From the NCBI GenBank assembly GCA_936941155.1, contig CAKZJE010000025.1, forward strand, positions 1 through 39,378: 39,378 nucleotides of DNA. Direction: 5' to 3'. The position numbers were made by a program, and so were the translations under genes. The stretch is from an uncultured Methylomonas sp. (GTDB taxonomy: Bacteria > Pseudomonadota > Gammaproteobacteria > Methylococcales > Methylomonadaceae). Shown one piece after another: positions 8,628-14,444 of the stretch. The notes beneath the pieces are model-generated. The model did no database searches, was not told the DNA's origin, and saw only the letters and a list, made by a program, of their open reading frames with translations. Position 1 is the stretch's first letter; every line of letters starts with the position of its first letter.

Positions 8628-9094
8628 AAACTGGTGAACGTGGTTTAGCGTTAATTAAAGAGTTTGAGGGTTGCAAATTATCAGCGTATCAATGCCCCGC
8701 TGGAAAGTGGACAATCGGTTATGGCTCAACTTTTTATGGTGACGGCACGCCAGTTGGCAAAGGAAGAACGCTACCAACAGAATTGGCTGCGCTGGAGTTG
8801 CTAAAAGTAACACTTGTGCAATTTGAAAAGGATGTTAATTCATTGGTCAAAGTTCCAATCACTCAAAATCAATTTGATGCACTTATATCGTTTGCTTATA
8901 ACTTAGGCTCTGATATTGATAAAGATGATATTGCGGAGGGCTTAGGAGATTCTACATTGCTCAAAAAACTAAATAATCGTGATTATTTTGGTGCTGCGGC
9001 TGAATTTCACAAATGGGATAAAGCAGGTGGCAAACCGCTTGCAGGATTAACACGCAGGCGCAAAGCAGAATCAGAATTGTTTTTAATGTCTTAA
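8624..9094 (+). CDS. Endolysin, GH24 lysozyme-type muramidase
   Basis: 156 residues, normal length for the lambdoid/P22 lysozyme group. It would cut the beta-1,4 bond between MurNAc and GlcNAc in peptidoglycan. The motif is E15-x8-C24-x5-T30 (KEFEGCKLSAY..PAGKWTIGYGS); the middle residue is Cys where T4 lysozyme has Asp, a variant known in this family. Later conserved parts are QNQFDALISFAYNLG and GLTRRRKAESELF. There is no signal or SAR-type N-terminal helix, so it should need a holin for release. The last gene of the late unit, followed within 7 nt by a terminator. Confidence 0.93.
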   Translation: MKTGERGLALIKEFEGCKLSAYQCPAGKWTIGYGSTFYGDGTPVGKGRTLPTELAALELLKVTLVQFEKDVNSLVKVPITQNQFDALISFAYNLGSDIDKDDIAEGLGDSTLLKKLNNRDYFGAAAEFHKWDKAGGKPLAGLTRRRKAESELFLMS

Positions 9095-9100
9095 TAAAAA

Positions 9101-9127
9101 AAGCCGCTTACTTAAGCGGCTTTGTTT
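9101..9127. terminator. Bidirectional rho-independent terminator between convergent units
   Basis: AAGCCGCTT (9101-9109), loop ACTT, AAGCGGCTT (9114-9122), then TGTTTTT on +. On - the hairpin is followed by U-rich RNA because of the A-run at 9094-9102. It separates the rightward late genes ending at 9094 from the leftward genes ending at 9112, so it can stop both transcripts. Confidence 0.9.
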
Positions 9128-9237
9128 TTACTCATCCATTTGTTATAGGCTTGTTCAGGTGTAAAGCCCACGCAAACAACGCTAGTTTGTGTGTAGCATA
9201 GCCACAACCTACCTATCTTTTTAATTCGTGGTTTCAT
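9112..9237 (-). CDS. Small conserved-looking phage protein (41 aa)
   Basis: 41 residues: MKPRIKKIGRLWLCYTQ, then a segment rich in Val and Gly, then TPEQAYNKWMSKNKAA. The pattern 'MKPRIKKI.R.W.C......G.TP..AY..W' is familiar from very small phage proteins. The start overlaps the upstream stop (ATGA), which supports translation. The stop lies within the terminator stem. Basic and not membrane-spanning. Function unknown. Confidence 0.7.
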   Translation of the reverse strand: MKPRIKKIGRLWLCYTQTSVVCVGFTPEQAYNKWMSKNKAA

Positions 9238-9443
9238 TGACTGCGTTCACTTATAAAAACCGGCTGCATAGGATTATCAGTAAACCATTTTAGTTTAGCC
9301 ATGTAAACCTCCATATCATCATAACGTAATGCTTTCATGGTTGGGTCTTGGTCTACTGCGTAGCCTTTAAAATCATATTTTATATTTTGCATTGGTGCGC
9401 TCCATAGGTTTATTGGTGGAAATTTTAAATCTGGCCAAAACAT
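9234..9443 (-). CDS. Hypothetical protein (69 aa)
   Basis: 69 residues, rich in Pro, Trp and Met (MFWPDLKFPPINLWSAPMQN). No hydrophobic helix and no recognised motif. It sits in an overlapping chain: its ATG shares a base with the upstream TAA (TAATG) and its TGA overlaps the next ATG. Coding status rests on this coupling and the compact arrangement. Confidence 0.65.
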   Translation of the reverse strand: MFWPDLKFPPINLWSAPMQNIKYDFKGYAVDQDPTMKALRYDDMEVYMAKLKWFTDNPMQPVFISERSQ

Positions 9444-9919
9444 TAGAAATTCTCAAACTTAATCAAACGGTCAAAATACCACTGCGCCTTTTTTAAATCC
9501 TCAACGCCATTTTTAATCTTGTATCGCCATTGATATTTTAAAATATTCCCACGCAAAAATCCGATAAATTCATCACGAGTTAGCATGGATTCAATAGCAT
9601 CAATACACTCAACTTTGCCGTTTGTATAATGCGCTGGCGCGTTTACCATATCCGCTTTTTTATCAGCTAAATGCTTAATAACATTATCAAGCCGCACGGG
9701 TGAAACCTCAACTACAGGTTTCTCAGGCGCGGGTGAATAATTGGCTAGCGAATAAAGATAAGCACCATCAATTCTATCCTCAGATTTAATCACTTCACCC
9801 GCTTTAATCAATTTTTGCATTTGAAAATCAACTTGGTGCTGTTTTAGATCTGTCAATTCCGTAATTTCTCGCATGGTCATGCCCGTGCGCTGTCCGTTTT
9901 GAAGTATTGTTTTAATCAT
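9443..9919 (-). CDS. DUF3310 protein with N-terminal winged-helix-like domain
   Basis: 158 residues. The C-terminal half has the DUF3310 signature: NAPAHYTNGKVECIDAIESM, then GFLRGNILKYQWRYKIKNGV and EDLKKAQWYFDRLI. The N-terminal ~60 residues look like a helix-turn-helix (REITELTDLKQHQVDFQMQK, then LIKAGEVIKSED). DUF3310 is common in phage early regions and is sometimes annotated as a nucleotide-kinase-like protein; its biochemical role is unclear. The HTH fusion suggests nucleic-acid binding. Confidence 0.8.
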   Translation of the reverse strand: MIKTILQNGQRTGMTMREITELTDLKQHQVDFQMQKLIKAGEVIKSEDRIDGAYLYSLANYSPAPEKPVVEVSPVRLDNVIKHLADKKADMVNAPAHYTNGKVECIDAIESMLTRDEFIGFLRGNILKYQWRYKIKNGVEDLKKAQWYFDRLIKFENF

Positions 9920-10119
9920 TTTTTTTCTTCATTTAGCAAATAAGGGTGGCAGGTAAGATTCCATCTTGTGCTAATTAACTGCATGGATTTCAACACAAAA
10001 TCTTGTCTTAATGCCGCTGATTCACATGATGGCTTGTCTGCAAACGTGGCTGTTGATTGTGTAAATTGACCGTGTGAAGCAATCGTACTAATTAGGATAT
10101 ACACTGTTGGACTAATCAT
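9916..10119 (-). CDS. Small, possibly exported protein with a Cys pair (67 aa)
   Basis: 67 residues with a weakly hydrophobic N-terminus (MISPTVYILISTIASHG) that could be an uncleaved or cleaved signal, then FADKPSCESAALRQDFVL and NLTCHPYLLN with two Cys. The layout (hydrophobic start, 'F..K..CE.A', a later Cys) resembles small periplasmic-type phage proteins and the product of 12960-13208. ATGA overlaps on both sides. Function unknown. Confidence 0.6.
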   Translation of the reverse strand: MISPTVYILISTIASHGQFTQSTATFADKPSCESAALRQDFVLKSMQLISTRWNLTCHPYLLNEEKK

Positions 10120-10553
10120 TTGTCATCTCCTATGTAGCGGTAACTACCGTCAAGGCTAAAGGATATACTTTTGGTGCATCTATCCCAATTCCCATATTCA
10201 AATTTCACCTCAAACTCAACCCACGGGTCAACCCGTCTAGCTGCCACCTCTGCATATTTCGCCATTAAAGCCGCGTGTGGGTGTGGTGTTACAGGTCTTT
10301 CTTGAAATGAGCAAAGTCTTTCAATTTCATCTCCATTTTCATCGTAAAAAATGGCATTAAATTCAAGTTGTTTAGGTTTTGGGAATTTATCATCCCAATC
10401 ATGTTTATAATATTCAAGAAAATCACATAAATCATATTTTATTTGTGATTTTTCATTCCACTCTTGAATAACTTTTTGCATTGCTGATGTTGATGATACG
10501 TTATCAAGCTGTAAATATAAATCTTGTATTTGTTCTTCAGTTAATAACGCCAT
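10116..10553 (-). CDS. Early-region protein with PHAxxMAKYAEVAARR motif, paralogue 1
   Basis: 145 residues from ATG 10553, one base after the dUTPase stop; the longer frame from 10583 would overlap dUTPase. The N-terminus is MALLTEEQIQDLYLQL. The central core is PHAALMAKYAEVAARRVDPW followed by VEFE, and the end is SYRYIGDDK. The same core and ends occur in 12556-12963 (MSLLTEKQI.., PHAEIMAKYAEVAARR.DPWVEFE, ..HYIGDK), so the two are paralogues. 'PHA..I..' helical segments recur in small phage early proteins. Function unknown. Confidence 0.75.
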   Translation of the reverse strand: MALLTEEQIQDLYLQLDNVSSTSAMQKVIQEWNEKSQIKYDLCDFLEYYKHDWDDKFPKPKQLEFNAIFYDENGDEIERLCSFQERPVTPHPHAALMAKYAEVAARRVDPWVEFEVKFEYGNWDRCTKSISFSLDGSYRYIGDDK

Positions 10554-10554
10554 G

Positions 10555-10989
10555 TTACACTCCCGTACTTCCAAAACCACCACGATTAGTTATTGTGCTG
10601 AACTCGTCTACTTCTACAAACTCGGCACGAATCACTGGTGTAAACAGCATCTGAGCAATGCGGTCTTGTGGGTTGATTTTATAGACACCATTGCCGGTAT
10701 TCTTGATGGATACAAACAATTCCTTCTGGTAGTCTGCGTCAATTAGACCTACAGAGTTACCCAGTTTGATACCGTAGTTATGCCCTAAGCCACTGCGTGG
10801 AAGAATCAAAGCCGCTACTTCACCATCAAATACATTGATTGCAAGACCTGTTGGAATCAACGCTGTTTCGCCTAAGTCCAATGTCATGGCTTTGCTGATG
10901 TTTGCCCGCAAGTCTACCGCTGCTGACTTTTCTGTGGCGTAGGTTGGGATAACGGCTGTTGCGTCTAATTTTTTAATCTCAATTTTCAT
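10555..10989 (-). CDS. dut: dUTP diphosphatase (dUTPase)
   Basis: 144 residues, normal for a trimeric dUTPase. It hydrolyses dUTP to dUMP, which keeps uracil out of phage DNA and feeds dTTP synthesis. All five motifs are present: AAVDLRA (motif 1), PRSGLG (2), GLIDADYQKEL (3), RIAQMLF (4) and the flexible C-terminal RGGFGSTG (5). Start 10989 is chosen because its ATG overlaps the upstream TGA and has AGGA about 9 nt upstream; the longer frame adds six residues. Confidence 0.96.
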   Translation of the reverse strand: MKIEIKKLDATAVIPTYATEKSAAVDLRANISKAMTLDLGETALIPTGLAINVFDGEVAALILPRSGLGHNYGIKLGNSVGLIDADYQKELFVSIKNTGNGVYKINPQDRIAQMLFTPVIRAEFVEVDEFSTITNRGGFGSTGV

Positions 10990-11153
10990 TTTGTAATTCC
11001 TGTGCATAATTTATAAATTTCATCTACTGTATAACATTGTTTCGATGACGATTTAATGCAATCCACCATCACGTCTTTTTCGTGCATGATACCCACAAAC
11101 ATAAACGTAAAAATCAATGCTAGCGCACCAATACCAAATAAGGTTTCATTCAT
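10986..11153 (-). CDS. Single-pass membrane peptide (55 aa)
   Basis: 55 residues from ATG 11153, with GGAG about 10 nt upstream. A hydrophobic helix (FGIGALALIFTFMFVGIMH) is followed by a soluble tail with two Cys (VMVDCIKSSSKQCYTVDEIY). ATGA overlaps with dUTPase downstream. Probably inner-membrane with the tail on one side; role unknown. The Cys pair could form a disulphide if the tail is periplasmic. Confidence 0.65.
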   Translation of the reverse strand: MNETLFGIGALALIFTFMFVGIMHEKDVMVDCIKSSSKQCYTVDEIYKLCTGITK

Positions 11154-11304
11154 TATCTTTCTCCAATACAATATCAGTCAATTCGCCAATAATTTTAATC
11201 AGTTCATCAGTGTGGTGGTCGGGTGCATCATCTCGCATAAAAACATACATTTCTAAGCCAGACAACAGTTTGAGTATGCGCAGTGCTTGTTCTTTATCTA
11301 ACAC
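11146..11304 (-). CDS. Hypothetical acidic protein (52 aa, GTG start)
   Basis: 52 residues: MLDKEQALRILKLLSGLEMY, then an acidic middle with Asp-Asp-Ala-Pro-Asp, then DELIKIIGELTDIVLEKDNE. The GTG at 11304 overlaps the stop of the HNH-like gene (GTGTTAG) and has GGGGGA 8 nt upstream, a strong Shine-Dalgarno. The stop overlaps the next ATG. Helical, soluble; resembles small phage proteins with an 'LL..LE....D.L' pattern. Function unknown. Confidence 0.65.
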   Translation of the reverse strand: MLDKEQALRILKLLSGLEMYVFMRDDAPDHHTDELIKIIGELTDIVLEKDNE

Positions 11305-11930
11305 AACGTCATCCCCCAAGTTTTAGGCATACTTTCAGCGTCATGCCAATAAGCTAAAAAGTCACGAATCATTTTGTTTTTGCGAGGTTGGCGGTCAATG
11401 TTTACAGGTTTAACAATAATAACTTCACTATCATAATCAGCTCGTCTTGTTCTGCCAATCATGTCGCCACATTGTTTAATGAAATCACTTTTTTCATAAA
11501 AATAAACGCGGCTACGATAAACCATGCGGCTGACTCTTGGCATGCCTTGCATTCTCGCATTAACAGTTTGCGGTGAAATATTATGTTCCATTGCAAAGTC
11601 CATAATGGTTTGTTCACTTTCTGACGGTCTAAGCACAACAATGTTTTCAATTTTTAAATTGCGGTTATCACCATCTTTAAAAATAACGCTATCACTATAG
11701 TTTGGATAATATCCATACACCGCGTAAACCGCGCAACGCCACGCGGTAAAATACTTTTTGCGTGTTTTGTTTTGCAGCGGAACAGTGCCATGGACGTTTG
11801 ACCAACACAGCTTTACAACGCCCATTTTTCCAAATTTTCTATGGAATACGCCCGTTTCTGAATCGTAGCGTATGCACTCTTTTAGCATCTGTAATTCTAC
11901 TTTTGTAATTTCTTTGAATGTTTTTTTCAT
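11298..11930 (-). CDS. HNH-like protein with degenerate active site
   Basis: 210 residues. The order of elements is that of phage HNH/AP2-type endonucleases: RYDSETGVFHRKFGKMG near the start, AWRCAVYAVYGYYPN, then VIFKDGDNRNLKIENIVVLR where 'I.H.DGn..NN.IeNL' is expected, then an HTH-like tail (EQTIMDFAMEHNISPQTVNA). The catalytic His positions of the H-N-H motif are not visible (VIFKDGD). It is probably a former homing-type nuclease kept as a DNA-binding protein, or active through an altered site. Ends ATG-ACG-TTG-TGT-TAG, overlapped by the next gene. Confidence 0.7.
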   Translation of the reverse strand: MKKTFKEITKVELQMLKECIRYDSETGVFHRKFGKMGVVKLCWSNVHGTVPLQNKTRKKYFTAWRCAVYAVYGYYPNYSDSVIFKDGDNRNLKIENIVVLRPSESEQTIMDFAMEHNISPQTVNARMQGMPRVSRMVYRSRVYFYEKSDFIKQCGDMIGRTRRADYDSEVIIVKPVNIDRQPRKNKMIRDFLAYWHDAESMPKTWGMTLC

Positions 11931-12082
11931 CTTTGATGCCTGATAACATTAAAAATTGGTTTTTGTAATTTGCATTGGTCGCACTCTCTATAGCCTAGTG
12001 ATTGATACACTCGCCAATGGTCATGCTTGCAATTTGTTGCTGTTGGCGTTGGTGACGCTTTCTCTACGCGTGTAATATCCAT
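11927..12082 (-). CDS. Small Cys/His protein (51 aa), possible zinc-binding
   Basis: 51 residues. After MDITRVEKASPTPTATN comes CKHDHW, then YRECDQCKLQK. The arrangement C-x-H...C-x2-C could bind one zinc ion. The stop overlaps the start of the HNH-like gene by ATGA, and the start overlaps the upstream peptide by 19 nt. GGGGG lies just upstream. Coding is supported by this chain of overlaps; function unknown. Confidence 0.6.
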   Translation of the reverse strand: MDITRVEKASPTPTATNCKHDHWRVYQSLGYRECDQCKLQKPIFNVIRHQR

Positions 12083-12144
12083 ATCGCCCCCAGAATTAAA
12101 CCAAGCAAGAAGAAAACAAGCGCGGCCATATCATCAATTTCCAT
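12064..12144 (-). CDS. Membrane micropeptide (26 aa)
   Basis: 26 residues, almost all one hydrophobic helix: MEIDDMAALVFFLLGLILGA plus a short end (WILHA). GGAG lies 10 nt before ATG 12144; an in-frame ATG at 12153 has poorer spacing. It overlaps both neighbours. Tiny one-helix proteins are common in phage early operons, but this one is called only on hydrophobicity, RBS and packing. Confidence 0.45.
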   Translation of the reverse strand: MEIDDMAALVFFLLGLILGAIWILHA

Positions 12145-12214
12145 CGTTTGCATACTCCACCATGAAACAAACAATTAAAACAAAGATGCCTGTCCAAAAA
12201 ATTAGCTCACCCAT
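12134..12214 (-). CDS. Membrane micropeptide (26 aa)
   Basis: 26 residues: MGELIFWTGIFVLIVCFMVE followed by a short polar tail. GGAG is 7 nt upstream of ATG 12214. It overlaps the upstream coiled-coil gene by 8 nt and the next micropeptide by 11 nt. One transmembrane helix; function unknown. Confidence 0.45.
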   Translation of the reverse strand: MGELIFWTGIFVLIVCFMVEYANDGN

Positions 12215-12359
12215 TGCGTTTCTCCAGTTCTTCCAAAATATGAAAAATGTTTTGCGTTTCTTTGATGCTACGCATTTTTTGATTTTTTAACTGTCTGCGT
12301 TCTTCTTTAAGTTCACGCAAACGGTTTTGTAGATGCTCTTTTAGTGCGATTTGTTTCAT
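12207..12359 (-). CDS. Basic coiled-coil protein (50 aa)
   Basis: 50 residues, entirely helical by composition: MKQIALKEHLQNRLRELKEE, then KNQKMRSIKETQNIFHILEE. Heptad-like Leu/Ile spacing and a strong charge suggest a coiled coil. The ATG overlaps the TGA of the preceding membrane protein gene (ATGA). Function unknown. Confidence 0.55.
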   Translation of the reverse strand: MKQIALKEHLQNRLRELKEERRQLKNQKMRSIKETQNIFHILEELEKRNG

Positions 12360-12559
12360 CTTGCTACCATATCCCCAGAAACGTTGCGTTGCATTTCATA
12401 GACGGTGAAAATCTTGCCATCTTTTAAAATAAATTCACCAATGTTTGTTTTAATTACTTCATGGTAATGACGGTGCATGGTGGCAACTGCAACAAATCCA
12501 ACCAAACCACCCGCCACAAATGATGCTACTAGGTACAAAATGATTGCACTGTATTTCAT
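12356..12559 (-). CDS. Membrane-anchored small protein (67 aa)
   Basis: 67 residues. N-terminal helix AIILYLVASFVAGGLVGFVA, then MHRHYHEVIKTNIGEF and a hydrophilic tail. It is likely anchored in the inner membrane by its N-terminus. ATGA junctions with both neighbours. It follows the PHA-motif paralogue 2 gene. Function unknown. Confidence 0.6.
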   Translation of the reverse strand: MKYSAIILYLVASFVAGGLVGFVAVATMHRHYHEVIKTNIGEFILKDGKIFTVYEMQRNVSGDMVAR

Positions 12560-12963
12560 GGCTTATCTCCAATGTAATGATAGATTGCATTTGGTCGCCA
12601 AGATGGATGCTCCTCTAATCTATCCCAGCCACCAGTTAGATAATTATATCGCTCAAACTCAACCCAAGGGTCATGCCGACGTGCCGCAACCTCTGCATAC
12701 TTAGCCATGATTTCTGCGTGTGGGTGTGCTATCGCTGGCTTTGTGTATGCACCAAGACTATACGTTTCAGTGTAACCCTCAATAGTTGTCCAAGTGATAC
12801 TGATTGAGGCTTTTACAGCGTCAATCGGTGATTTGCTCCAATCTAGATTTACTTGTTGAGTAGTTTGCTTTTCGTTCCATTTACAAATCTTGTCATATAA
12901 ATATATGGGAACATTTGCCATTTTTATTAAGTCCACAATTTGTTTTTCAGTTAATAAACTCAT
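12556..12963 (-). CDS. Early-region protein with PHAxxMAKYAEVAARR motif, paralogue 2
   Basis: 135 residues. Starts MSLLTEKQIVDLIKMANVPI, has PHAEIMAKYAEVAARRHDPW plus VEFE around residues 79-102, and ends with YHYIGDKP. It is homologous to the product of 10116-10553 at both ends and in the core, while the middle differs. ATGA overlap with the gene upstream, which encodes a small possibly exported protein, as is also found beside the other copy. Confidence 0.75.
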   Translation of the reverse strand: MSLLTEKQIVDLIKMANVPIYLYDKICKWNEKQTTQQVNLDWSKSPIDAVKASISITWTTIEGYTETYSLGAYTKPAIAHPHAEIMAKYAEVAARRHDPWVEFERYNYLTGGWDRLEEHPSWRPNAIYHYIGDKP

Positions 12964-13208
12964 TCCACCACCCCCGTTTTACTATCATTACAAATCGCGC
13001 CAATAATGCGCGTAGGGCGTTTAAATAACTGATATGCTCCTACTGCAAAGTTATATTCTTCCTTTGCGTTGTTGCATGCTTGCATGGTGTCGTATGGTAT
13101 TGCTACGGTTGTGTATGCAATTACTTCATGCGTGGTTGTTTTGCCGTGTTTGTCGATGTTGGTGTCAACGGTTAAAAAGCTAAGTGTTAGTGCTAGTGTT
13201 GCGCTCAT
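12960..13208 (-). CDS. Small, possibly exported protein with a Cys pair (82 aa)
   Basis: 82 residues. The N-terminus MSATLALTLSFLTVDTN is hydrophobic and could be a signal sequence with a weak positive end. Then come VAIPYDTMQACNNAKEEYNF and RIIGAICNDSKTG, giving two Cys. It is similar in layout to 9916-10119. An imperfect-GC hairpin (13224-13243) lies between its start and the upstream gene. Function unknown. Confidence 0.6.
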   Translation of the reverse strand: MSATLALTLSFLTVDTNIDKHGKTTTHEVIAYTTVAIPYDTMQACNNAKEEYNFAVGAYQLFKRPTRIIGAICNDSKTGVVE

Positions 13209-13223
13209 GATGTTTTCCAGATG

Positions 13224-13243
13224 GCGCGGCTTTTACACCGCGC
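13224..13243. repeat. Intercistronic hairpin, copy 1
   Basis: GCGCGG (13224-13229), 8-nt loop, CCGCGC (13238-13243). Nineteen of its 20 bases equal the element at 14414-14433. In the - transcript it lies after the stop at 13253 and just before the start at 13208. No U-run follows, so it is not a standard terminator; an mRNA processing or stability element is possible. Confidence 0.7.
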
Positions 13244-13252
13244 AGGTTATAA

Positions 13253-13444
13253 TTATTTAGATAGAAATTCTATTTCGGGTAATTCACGTCTTGATTTTGC
13301 ATATTCAATTTCTTTGCCTGCTGAATATACCATCACACGGGCAGCAGCAATAAGTTGCTGGGCATCCTCTACTGCAATGGTTTTATTTTTAATGCCTTCA
13401 TATACTTCTGAAAGGTTCATTCTAAGCTCTGTGCAATTTTTCAT
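13253..13444 (-). CDS. Conserved-looking small phage protein (63 aa)
   Basis: 63 residues from ATG 13444: MKNCTELRMNLSEVYEGIKN, then AVEDAQQLIAAARVMVYSAG and an end EYAKSRRELPEIEFLSK. The pattern 'L..L...y..i..g.i....A..l...A...i......E......r...P.I.FL' is frequent in small phage early proteins. Start 13444 overlaps the upstream gene by 23 nt but fits the family's N-terminus better than ATG 13420. Function unknown; helical. Confidence 0.7.
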   Translation of the reverse strand: MKNCTELRMNLSEVYEGIKNKTIAVEDAQQLIAAARVMVYSAGKEIEYAKSRRELPEIEFLSK

Positions 13445-13859
13445 TGTTTCTAATCTCTCTGTTGATGCTAATAATAAGTGCTTGTGCTTCAAGCAACTCG
13501 GTTGGTATTTCAGATTTTTTCAAGCCTGTTAGCGCATATATACGACTAGCTGCTGCATTTAATGGGCGATTACGATACGCTTTTACTTTCTCAGGATTAG
13601 CCTCATTCCATGCTTTTTGATTTGCTTTATGATTTGCTTTTACTTTTTCAAGATTATCCTCACGGTATTTTTTAATATGTGCTTTTAATCTCTCCCGATT
13701 AGCATCATAGTATGCTTTATTAGCTGCTTTTTTTTTCTCAGGATTATTTTCACGGTATGCTTTATTAACTGCTTTTAATTTCTCACGGTTTGCTTCACGC
13801 CATGCTTTATGATTTGCCTTTGCTTTTGCTTTTGCTTTTTCTGGGTCTTTGTATGCCAT
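13422..13859 (-). CDS. Lys/Ala-rich repeat protein, HNH-accessory-repeat type
   Basis: 145 residues from ATG 13859, preceded by a perfect AGGAGG with 4-nt spacing. Residues ~5-105 are repeats of roughly 16-18 residues with the pattern 'ANxEKxKAxxKAYRENNPEK'. The C-terminus is NAAASRIYALTGLKKSEIPT, then LLEAQALIISINREIR. Similar basic repeats precede the nuclease domain in many phage HNH proteins, including 24819-25544 here, but no HNH motif follows. Probably binds nucleic acid. It may be a truncated nuclease or a stand-alone repeat protein. Confidence 0.75.
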   Translation of the reverse strand: MAYKDPEKAKAKAKANHKAWREANREKLKAVNKAYRENNPEKKKAANKAYYDANRERLKAHIKKYREDNLEKVKANHKANQKAWNEANPEKVKAYRNRPLNAAASRIYALTGLKKSEIPTELLEAQALIISINREIRNNEKLHRA

Positions 13860-13867
13860 AACTCCTC

Positions 13868-14026
13868 CTATCTCATTGCCTGCTTTAGTATTTTTCGTAA
13901 ACGTGCAACTTCTGCTTGAGCTGTGAAGCAATAATCAGCCATCAACAAAAAGCCAAGTAAAAAAATCAAATATGCCGCGCCTGTCTGGTCAAGCATTAGT
14001 AAAAAATCATAAATTGTTTGTGTCAT
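13868..14026 (-). CDS. Single-pass membrane protein (52 aa)
   Basis: 52 residues: MTQTIYDFLLMLDQTGAAYL, a hydrophobic helix (YLIFLLGFLLMADYCF), then a basic amphipathic tail (AEVARLRKILKQAMR). AAGGTGA lies 4-5 nt before ATG 14026. Its stop overlaps the AGGAGG of the next gene. The start is only 11 nt past the U-run of an upstream terminator. Function unknown. Confidence 0.6.
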   Translation of the reverse strand: MTQTIYDFLLMLDQTGAAYLIFLLGFLLMADYCFTAQAEVARLRKILKQAMR

Positions 14027-14036
14027 AAATCACCTT

Positions 14037-14062
14037 TAAAAAAAAGCCACTCGTCTTAGCGG
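14037..14062 (-). terminator. Rho-independent terminator inside the leftward unit
   Basis: Read on -: GCCGCT, loop AAGACG, AGTGGC (one G-U pair), then a run of eight U (A-run at 14038-14045 on +). It follows the stop of 14082-14399 and immediately precedes the next gene's RBS. Downstream genes would need readthrough, antitermination or their own promoter. Confidence 0.75.
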
Positions 14063-14081
14063 CAGAGGTAGGAGTTGTTTT

Positions 14082-14399
14082 TTAAATAATGTCTGTGTAA
14101 TTTTTGTCGCTTTTAAAGTCGTCTAAGTAAATCTCATCAACGCCTTTTTCTGCTTTTTCGTATATTTTTCTATCGTTATCGTCAACGTGTTCGTAAACGA
14201 TTTCAGTTAATTTTTCAGATTTAATCAGATCATAATCTTCATTTACCAAAATAACTACTGTCACATCAATTTCGCGACTGTCTTCGATGTCATGGTTAAA
14301 ATCAGCCGGTATATATGAACCTGATAACGTTGCGCTAACATTAACTTCTATTGTTTTACCATCATGCGTGATAATGTCGAAGTAAATTTGTACTTCCAT
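14082..14399 (-). CDS. Acidic protein of unknown function (105 aa)
   Basis: 105 residues with a strong excess of Asp/Glu, above all in the C-terminal half (KLTEIVYEHVDDNDRKIYEK, then EIYLDDFKSDKNYTDII). The N-terminal half looks beta-rich (MEVQIYFDIITHDGKTIEVN). AGGAG precedes ATG 14399. It belongs to the promoter-proximal pair of the leftward early unit, the position where phages often place host-takeover or anti-defence proteins, but nothing in it identifies a target. Confidence 0.65.
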   Translation of the reverse strand: MEVQIYFDIITHDGKTIEVNVSATLSGSYIPADFNHDIEDSREIDVTVVILVNEDYDLIKSEKLTEIVYEHVDDNDRKIYEKAEKGVDEIYLDDFKSDKNYTDII

Positions 14400-14413
14400 C
14401 TCTTTCTCCTAAT

Positions 14414-14433
14414 GCGCGGCTTTTATACCGCGC
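14414..14433. repeat. Intercistronic hairpin, copy 2
   Basis: GCGCGG (14414-14419), loop, CCGCGC (14428-14433), differing from 13224-13243 at one loop base. In the - transcript it lies between the stop at 14445 and the RBS of the gene starting at 14399. No U-run follows on -. Confidence 0.7.
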
Positions 14434-14444
14434 TTTGTTTGTTG

